Of a stretch of 64,000 bases of DNA, positions 59,060-64,000 are shown one piece after another (the stretch's first letter is position 1; each line of letters starts with the position of its first letter). Under the pieces are notes generated by a model, which saw only the letters and a program-made list of their open reading frames with translations, was not told the origin of the DNA and did not search any database. This DNA is from JBEVJK01 sp040510195 (lineage in GTDB: Bacteria; Pseudomonadota; Alphaproteobacteria; Rhizobiales; Rhizobiaceae): assembly GCA_040510195.1 (NCBI GenBank), contig JBEVJK010000076.1, positions 1 through 64,000 on the forward strand. The letters run 5' to 3'. The translations under genes were made by a program, and so were the position numbers.

Positions 59060-59239
59060 ATGCAAATCTGGAACCACATCGCCTTTGGCCTCAACGAGGT
59101 CCGCGAATTCGTCGTGCCGAGCTATCACCCGGAGCGCCACTACATGCGCGGCCCCGGTCCGGCTTGTGCCCGCAGGTCAGAGCTTCTCCTCGCCCAGGCG
59201 CCCGCCTTCGCCGGCGCCGCCCGCATGCGAGGCCGCTGA
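59060..59239 (+). CDS. Small hypothetical protein
   Basis: A 59-codon frame begins MQIWNHIAFGLNEVREFVVP behind GGGAGAGCG, contains SYHPERHYMRGPGPACARR, and ends in an Ala/Arg-rich part. The first half has a balanced, non-shadow-like composition. No family is recognised. It lies alone between gshB and the convergent lipoprotein gene. Confidence 0.4.
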   Translation: MQIWNHIAFGLNEVREFVVPSYHPERHYMRGPGPACARRSELLLAQAPAFAGAARMRGR

Positions 59240-59263
59240 GCCAGCCTGGCAGGTCTCCCGCGA

Positions 59264-59656
59264 CTATTCGCAGACGACGCGCACCCGTCCCCCGGCCGCC
59301 GTCTCGTTGCGGCAGGCCAGCTGCTTTGAGCTCTCGCTCGGCAAGAAGGGCGCCTTGACCATGGCGGGCTTCCACATCTTCACCTCGGGCACGACGCGTC
59401 GTGCCGGTCGCGCCGGCCGGACCGGCGCCGCCTGCGCCATCACGGGCGCGTCGGAAGGCTGCAGCTGCTGCACCACCGGCGGCGGCTCGTAGGTTCGAGC
59501 AGGCGCCCTCAAGCCGAAGCTCGGAATGGCCATGGGTCTGGCGAGCACCACCGAGCCGTCCGAGGTGCGGGTGCAGCCTGACGCCAGCCCGCCACCGGCG
59601 AGCATCGCTGCCGCCAGCAGGACGGAATTGCGCAACCGGACATCGCTCCGATGCAT
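59264..59656 (-). CDS. Small lipoprotein of unknown function
   Basis: This 130-residue precursor has a type II signal peptide and lipobox (LLAAAMLAGGGLASGC; Cys at about residue 28). A Pro/Val-rich central part follows (YEPPPVVQQLQPSDAPVMAQ), then a short conserved-looking C-terminus (SSKQLACRNETAAGGRVRVV) with a second cysteine. It is probably anchored to the outer membrane facing the periplasm. The ATG at 59656 is chosen for the signal peptide. Function is unknown. Confidence 0.8.
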   Translation of the reverse strand: MHRSDVRLRNSVLLAAAMLAGGGLASGCTRTSDGSVVLARPMAIPSFGLRAPARTYEPPPVVQQLQPSDAPVMAQAAPVRPARPARRVVPEVKMWKPAMVKAPFLPSESSKQLACRNETAAGGRVRVVCE

Positions 59657-59825
59657 GATGACCCCCGCGTCGACCAAGCTCGGGGCAAGCTAGAACCGAA
59701 TCATGGGAATTTTTCGGCAGGCCGGCGACATTTCGGGTTGCCGAAACGTTCCGGTCGGTTGAAACCCGCTGCAACCCGGTCTCAATCTCAGCGATAGGCC
59801 GTTTCCGTTGCGTTCCGCTTGGCGC

Positions 59826-60368
59826 TCACCCCGCCGGCTTGCGGCGCCACGCATATTTGCCTTCGCGGGCAGCCGGCTTGGCGGTCGGTTGATAGTAGAC
59901 CGGCAGCCCGCCGGTCACTCCGGCCTCCAGCCGCGCAATCAGCGTCGGGTTCGTCACCTCGAACTCGCTGAAGCCCAGCCTCAGCATATGCGGCAGCTGG
60001 TCGACCAGCACCTGTCCGACGGCGCGCACCGCACCCGTGAACGCGTAGCGGCTGCGCAGCAGCTCCGCCTTGGAGAACGAGCGGCCGTCGTTGAACGCCG
60101 GGAACGCGAGCGCCACCAGAGCCAGCTCTGCGAGGTGCGGGGCCAGGGCTTCCAGCCGGTCGCCCGGCTGCAAAAGCACGCCGAGCCGACCCTCGGCCGC
60201 CGCGCGCGCCGCCGGGTCCAGCGCCAGGAAGACGGCGAGGGGCAGGATCGTCGGCGTTCCCGTCGCCAGAAGATCGGCGGTCTCCGCGTGCTGCCAGGGA
60301 TCCTCGCGGAAACCTTCGGGCGTCCACAGGCGCGTCTCTGTCTCGGCGGGACCAGCAGCGTCGGTCAT
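59826..60368 (-). CDS. DUF934 family protein of the sulfate assimilation operon
   Basis: This 180-residue DUF934 protein has RLWTPEGFREDPWQHAE, FLALDPAARAAAEGRLGVLL, LALVALAFPAFNDGRSFSKA and LRSRYAFTGAVRAVGQVLVD, with LPHMLRLGFSEFEV near the end; FNDGRSFS is the family hallmark. Members nearly always follow sulfite reductase and cysH genes, as here, and are thought to assist sulfite reduction, but the mechanism is unknown. It is the last gene of the operon, 16 bases after cysH. Confidence 0.92.
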   Translation of the reverse strand: MTDAAGPAETETRLWTPEGFREDPWQHAETADLLATGTPTILPLAVFLALDPAARAAAEGRLGVLLQPGDRLEALAPHLAELALVALAFPAFNDGRSFSKAELLRSRYAFTGAVRAVGQVLVDQLPHMLRLGFSEFEVTNPTLIARLEAGVTGGLPVYYQPTAKPAAREGKYAWRRKPAG

Positions 60369-60384
60369 CGTGGTGTCCGGGTCG

Positions 60385-61152
60385 TCAGGAGGCGGGGCTC
60401 GCCAGCGAGCGGTCGAGCCCGGGCAGGTGGATGCCGCATTCGGTCTTGCCGTGGCCGGCCCAGCGCCCGCTGCGGGCATCGCTTCCAGGCTGCACCGGCT
60501 GCGTGCACGGGAAGCAGCCGATCGACAGGTAGCCATACGCCACCAGCGGATTCTCGCGCAGCCGATGGGTGCGCATGTAGTCGGCAAGGTCTGCGGTGGT
60601 CCAGCGGGCGAGCGGGTTGATGCGGGCCCGCGGCCCGACCGCCTCGAACACCGGCAGCGCGGCGCGCGTCGCCGCCTGGAAGCGCTTGCGCCCTGTAAGC
60701 CAGGCGCCGAACGGCTCGACGGCGCGCGCCATCGGCTCCACCTTGCGGATCGCGCAGCAGGCGTCGGTGTCGCGGCCGTGGAGCGTGCCGTCGGGATCGT
60801 CGCGCACCAGCGCGGCGTCCAGAGGCCGCACGATCCGCAGGTCGGTCAGGCCGAGATCGGCGGCCAGCGCGTCGCGATAGGCGAGCGTCTCCTCGAAATG
60901 CTTGCCGGTGTCCAGGAACAGCACCGGCAGGCTGCGGTCGACCGTCGCCACCATGTGCAGGAGCACCGCGGAATCGGCTCCGAAGGACGACACCGCCGCG
61001 ATCTCGCCGACGAAGTAGCGCTCCACCGCCCGCTCGATCACCTCGAGGGGAGCCAGGTGGCCGTACCGGGCTTCGAGCAGGCTCGCCTGCACGGCCGTCG
61101 CCTCGTCGCGGCTCGGCGTCGCGGTCTCAGGCTGCCTTGGCTTCGCCGCCAT
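60385..61152 (-). CDS. cysH: Adenylyl-/phosphoadenylyl-sulfate reductase
   Basis: CysH reduces APS or PAPS to sulfite with thioredoxin. The 255-residue protein has the PP-loop-like SSFGADSAVLLHMVATV, the LFLDTGKHFEETLAYRD segment, and the catalytic ECGIHL near the C-terminus. It also has two cysteine pairs, CC in TDACCAIRKVEP and GCFPCTQPV, which bind a [4Fe-4S] cluster and indicate the APS-reducing form, as in plants and rhizobia. It overlaps the end of cysI by 26 bases. Confidence 0.94.
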   Translation of the reverse strand: MAAKPRQPETATPSRDEATAVQASLLEARYGHLAPLEVIERAVERYFVGEIAAVSSFGADSAVLLHMVATVDRSLPVLFLDTGKHFEETLAYRDALAADLGLTDLRIVRPLDAALVRDDPDGTLHGRDTDACCAIRKVEPMARAVEPFGAWLTGRKRFQAATRAALPVFEAVGPRARINPLARWTTADLADYMRTHRLRENPLVAYGYLSIGCFPCTQPVQPGSDARSGRWAGHGKTECGIHLPGLDRSLASPAS

Positions 61153-62797
61153 AGAGGGCCTCCTTGAACGGCTGGCTGCCCAGCCGGCGATAGGCGTCGA
61201 GGAAGCGCTCGTGAGGGTCGCTCCTCAGGGACAGATAGGTCTCGACGATCGTCTCGACAGCGTCGGTGATCTCTTCGGGGCCGAAGCCGCGTCCGACGAT
61301 CTCGCCGAGCGAGGTGTGCTCGTCGCCCGAGCCTCCCAGCGTGACTTGATAGAGCTCCGCACCCTTCTTTTCCACCCCCAATATGCCGATATGGCCGACA
61401 TGGTGGTGGCCGCAGGCGTTGATGCAGCCGGATATCTTGAGCTTCAGCTCGCCGATCTCGCGCTGCCGCTCCAGCGAGGCGAAGCGCTTGGAGATCGCCT
61501 GCGCCACGGAGATGGAGCGCGCATTGGCGAGCGCGCAATAGTCGAGGCCGGGACAGGCGATGATGTCGGTGATCAGCCCTGTATTGGCGGTCGCCAGCCC
61601 GATCTCCGACAGAGCGTCGTAGACGGCCTTCAGGTCGGCCCGCGCCACATGCGGCAGCACCAGGTTCTGCTCATGGGTGACGCGGATCTCGTCGAAGCTC
61701 AGGCGCTCGGCGATATCGGCCACCGCCTCCATCTGGCTGTCGCTGGCGTCGCCCGGTGTCTCGCCGATGCCCTTGAGCGAAATCGTCACGGCCGCATAGT
61801 CGGGATGCCGGTGGGTGACGACGTTCTGGTCGAGCCACTCGGAGAAGCCGCGCGAATCGAGCCGCGCCAGGCGCACGGCGTCCTCCCCTTCCGGCCGCGG
61901 CACCAACGCCGGCGGCGCGAAATAGGCTTCGATGGCGCGGATATCCTCGTCCGGCAGCGCCAGCGCGCTGTCCTTGAGCGCTTCCCACTCTGCCTCCACC
62001 TGCGCCGCGAACGCCTCGGCGCCGGTCTCGTGCACCAGGATCTTGATGCGCGCCTTGAACTTGTTGTCGCGGCGTCCGTAGAGGTTGTACACCCGCATGA
62101 TCGCCGTCGTGTACGACAAAAGGTCCTCTTCGGGCAGGAAGTCGCGGATCTTTTTGGCGATCATCGGCGTGCGGCCCTGCCCGCCCCCGACATAGACGGC
62201 AAAGCCCAGGCGGCCCGCCGCGTCGCGCTTCAGATGCAGTCCGATATCGTGCACCTGGATCGCCGCGCGGTCGCGCTCGGCGCCGGTCACCGCGATCTTG
62301 AACTTGCGCGGCAGGTAGGAGAACTCGGGATGCACGCTGGACCACTGCCGCAGGATCTCGGCATAGGGCCGCGGGTCGGCCGCCTCATCGGCCGCCGCCC
62401 CGGCAAAATGGTCGGCGGTGACGTTGCGGATGCAGTTCCCCGAGGTCTGGATGGCATGCATCTCGACGCTGGCTAGATCGGCGAGCACCGCCGGAATGTC
62501 GGACAGCGCCGGCCAGTTGAACTGGATGTTCTGCCGCGTCGTGAAATGGCCGTAGCCCTTGTCGTAGGTGCGGGCGATGTGGGCGAGCATCCGGAGCTGG
62601 CGCGAGTTCAGCGTCCCGTAGGGGATCGCCACCCGCAGCATATAGGCGTGGAGCTGGAGGTAGACGCCGTTCATCAGCCTGAGCGGTCGGAACTGCTCCT
62701 CGGTGATCTCGCCGGCCAGCCGGCGCTCCACCTGGTCGCGGAACTCCGCCACGCGGGCGTTCACGAACTGCTGGTCGAACTCATCGTAGCGGTACAT
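61127..62797 (-). CDS. cysI: Nitrite/sulfite reductase (assimilatory sulfite reductase hemoprotein)
   Basis: This siroheme/[4Fe-4S] reductase converts sulfite to sulfide. The 556-residue protein has the two-fold ferredoxin-like repeats (GYGHFTTRQNIQFNWPALSD, THEQNLVLPHVARADLKAVY) and the siroheme arginine segments near IQTSGNCIRNVT. The cluster cysteines are IIACPGLDYCALANA (Cys-x5-Cys) and ISGCINACGHHHVGHIG (Cys-x3-Cys). The operon partners cysG and cysH favour sulfite over nitrite. The ATG at 62797 has GGAGAGACG upstream. The 3' end overlaps cysH. Confidence 0.94.
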   Translation of the reverse strand: MYRYDEFDQQFVNARVAEFRDQVERRLAGEITEEQFRPLRLMNGVYLQLHAYMLRVAIPYGTLNSRQLRMLAHIARTYDKGYGHFTTRQNIQFNWPALSDIPAVLADLASVEMHAIQTSGNCIRNVTADHFAGAAADEAADPRPYAEILRQWSSVHPEFSYLPRKFKIAVTGAERDRAAIQVHDIGLHLKRDAAGRLGFAVYVGGGQGRTPMIAKKIRDFLPEEDLLSYTTAIMRVYNLYGRRDNKFKARIKILVHETGAEAFAAQVEAEWEALKDSALALPDEDIRAIEAYFAPPALVPRPEGEDAVRLARLDSRGFSEWLDQNVVTHRHPDYAAVTISLKGIGETPGDASDSQMEAVADIAERLSFDEIRVTHEQNLVLPHVARADLKAVYDALSEIGLATANTGLITDIIACPGLDYCALANARSISVAQAISKRFASLERQREIGELKLKISGCINACGHHHVGHIGILGVEKKGAELYQVTLGGSGDEHTSLGEIVGRGFGPEEITDAVETIVETYLSLRSDPHERFLDAYRRLGSQPFKEALYGGEAKAA

Positions 62798-62834
62798 GGT
62801 CGTCTCTCCGGGGCCTGTCGCCCTCGATTTGGCG

Positions 62835-63143
62835 TCATGAGGCGGGTTGTGCGGGCGAGCGCGCCTGCTTGCCATGGTCCTGGCGGTTGGTCGGCCCCGC
62901 GGCGCGGATGCGCTCGCGCAGCCTGAGCGGAACGACGGCGCCGTCGGCGACATCCACGTCGATCAGCTCGACGTCGAGAACCTCGTTGGCGAGGAAGGCT
63001 GCCTTGCCGATCGCCGCCAGCCGCTCTTCCGCCTCCTTGTCTTGCGCCAGCTCGGCCGAAGATATCGTTTCGGCCCAGGTCCGATCCGTGGAAAACCAGA
63101 CGGCCTCCCCGTCGGACAGGCGATTTGCGGTGAGCACCTTCAT
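62835..63143 (-). CDS. DUF2849 family protein
   Basis: This 102-residue protein has MKVLTANRLSDGEAVWFSTD, then an acidic middle (ELAQDKEAEERLAAIGKAAF), VELIDVDVADGAVVPLRLRE and a basic tail. DUF2849 proteins are short, alphaproteobacterial and nearly always sit between cysG and cysI. A role in sulfite reduction is suspected; none is proven. The start overlaps the cysG stop by 4 nt (ATGA). Confidence 0.92.
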   Translation of the reverse strand: MKVLTANRLSDGEAVWFSTDRTWAETISSAELAQDKEAEERLAAIGKAAFLANEVLDVELIDVDVADGAVVPLRLRERIRAAGPTNRQDHGKQARSPAQPAS

Positions 63144-64000
63144 GCCTCCACCGCCTGTGCCGCGTTCTCGGTCGCGGCGGCGAGAGGCGTCGACCGCGTG
63201 AAATCGGCGCCCGCCACCGCGTCGCCGATCAGCGTCATCACGGGACCGGAAAGCTCGCTGCGCCCGGCCAACGCGGGCAGGTCGGCGATCGTGCCGTGCA
63301 GCAACCGGCGTCCAGGCAGGCTGGCATTTTCGGCCACCGCCACTGCAGTATCCGGCGACAGCCCCGCCGCGATCAGCCGTCCCGCCACCTCGGCCGCCAC
63401 CGAGCGGCCCATGTAGACGGCGACGGTCGCGCCGGCGATCGCCAGCCGCGCCCAGTCGGGCAGCACCTCGCCCTTGAGGTCGTGACCGGTCGTGAAGACC
63501 AGCGACGAGGTGACGCCGCGCAAGGTCAGGGGGAGCCGGAAATCGGCCGCCGCGGCAAAGGCTGCGGTCACGCCAGGCACCACCTCATACGCGATCTCGG
63601 CGTCGCGCAGCGCCTGCATCTCCTCGCCGGCGCGGCCGAACACCAGCGGATCGCCGGACTTCAGCCGAACCACCCGCTTGCCCTGGCGGGCGAGATCCAC
63701 CAGCAGCGCGTTGATCTCCGTCTGGCTCTTGGAGTGGCAGCCCTTGCGCTTGCCGACCGGCAGCCGCTCGGCGTCGCGGCGGCCCATGGCGACCACCGCC
63801 TCGGGCACCAGCGCGTCATGCACGATCGCATCGGCCTGCATCAGGAGGCGCTGGGCGCGGAGCGTCAGCAGGTCCTCGACGCCGGGTCCGGCCCCGACCA
63901 GGGCCACATGGCCCGTCGCCGCCCGCTGCTCCACGAGAAGCGCCCGTGCCGCCAGCTGTGCCTCCTCGGCATGCCCGACCTCCAGCGCGCGCGCTGGCGC
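63140..64000 (-). CDS. cysG: Siroheme synthase / uroporphyrinogen-III C-methyltransferase (5' end outside window)
   Basis: The C-terminal methyltransferase half is visible: GHVALVGAGPGVEDLLTLRA, VPEAVVAMGRRDAERLPVGK, VVRLKSGDPLVFGRAGEEMQ, YEVVPGVTAAFAAAADFRLP and LTLRGVTSSLVFTTGHDLKG. These are the SAM-binding and porphyrin signatures of CysG/CobA. The frame stays open to the window edge with an Ala-rich linker like that joining the dehydrogenase/ferrochelatase domain in CysG, so the gene most likely continues beyond 64000 as a bifunctional enzyme. A stand-alone SUMT starting at the GTG at 63934 is less likely. It supplies siroheme for CysI downstream. Confidence 0.9.
   Translation of the reverse strand, partial: APARALEVGHAEEAQLAARALLVEQRAATGHVALVGAGPGVEDLLTLRAQRLLMQADAIVHDALVPEAVVAMGRRDAERLPVGKRKGCHSKSQTEINALLVDLARQGKRVVRLKSGDPLVFGRAGEEMQALRDAEIAYEVVPGVTAAFAAAADFRLPLTLRGVTSSLVFTTGHDLKGEVLPDWARLAIAGATVAVYMGRSVAAEVAGRLIAAGLSPDTAVAVAENASLPGRRLLHGTIADLPALAGRSELSGPVMTLIGDAVAGADFTRSTPLAAATENAAQAVEA

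Overview
This window is high-GC chromosomal DNA from an alphaproteobacterium of the order Hyphomicrobiales, most likely the Mesorhizobium/Phyllobacteriaceae group. The basis is gene content and order: a class II, CP4-like EPSP synthase followed by cmk and rpsA; a TIGR02300 acidic protein beside tRNA-Ala; a glutathione S-transferase-queG-epimerase run; a ureABCEFGD-urea transporter operon laid out like Brucella ure-2; a siroheme/sulfite reductase operon with DUF2849 and DUF934 partners; and a rhizobial-type intergenic mosaic repeat. The species cannot be named from the sequence alone.

Layout. 1-5.3 kb: tRNA-Ala(GGC), TIGR02300 protein, aroA, cmk, rpsA and a CsbD-like stress protein. 5.3-13 kb: a divergent pair of operons that looks like a module for arginine-type compounds. 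Leftward are a polar amino acid ABC transporter and an Ldh-family reductase; rightward are an amidinotransferase-fold hydrolase, a TetR regulator and a ThDP enzyme resembling 2-ketoarginine decarboxylase. 13-25 kb: housekeeping genes (NDUFA9-like protein, TauE-like permease, uppP, GST, queG, epimerase, mepA, glk, MsbA-like ABC exporter, dapB, gpmA), interrupted by a Lys-rich orphan gene at 20.9-21.5 kb.

25-31.5 kb: an accessory stretch starting at tRNA-Leu(CAG). It holds a broken LysR gene, a DUF1254/DUF1214 protein, a membrane protein gene split by an in-frame amber codon, and a copper-related set (DUF2946-like, YcnI-like, CopC-CopD fusion). 31.5-40 kb: HupE/UreJ nickel permease, an APC permease, and the urease operon with all active-site residues intact. 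40-42.2 kb: a gamma-glutamyltransferase-like enzyme and a DUF1236 protein.

42.2-50.1 kb is the most novel part. It has three adjacent paralogous genes of about 700 codons (C, B, A in transcription order) and a fourth related gene (D). They encode soluble, predicted all-helical proteins with disordered Pro/Ser-rich N-termini and several copies of an internal repeat that I cannot assign to any known family. 50.2-64 kb: an SRPBCC/ArsR pair with a palindromic operator, an RlpA-like protein, a galactonate-type operon (dgoK, dgoA, SMP-30) ending in an ATP-grasp gene, a bacterial SABATH-type methyltransferase, a GGDEF/EAL protein, gshB, a lipoprotein, and the sulfate assimilation operon (cysG, DUF2849, cysI, cysH, DUF934), which runs off the right edge.
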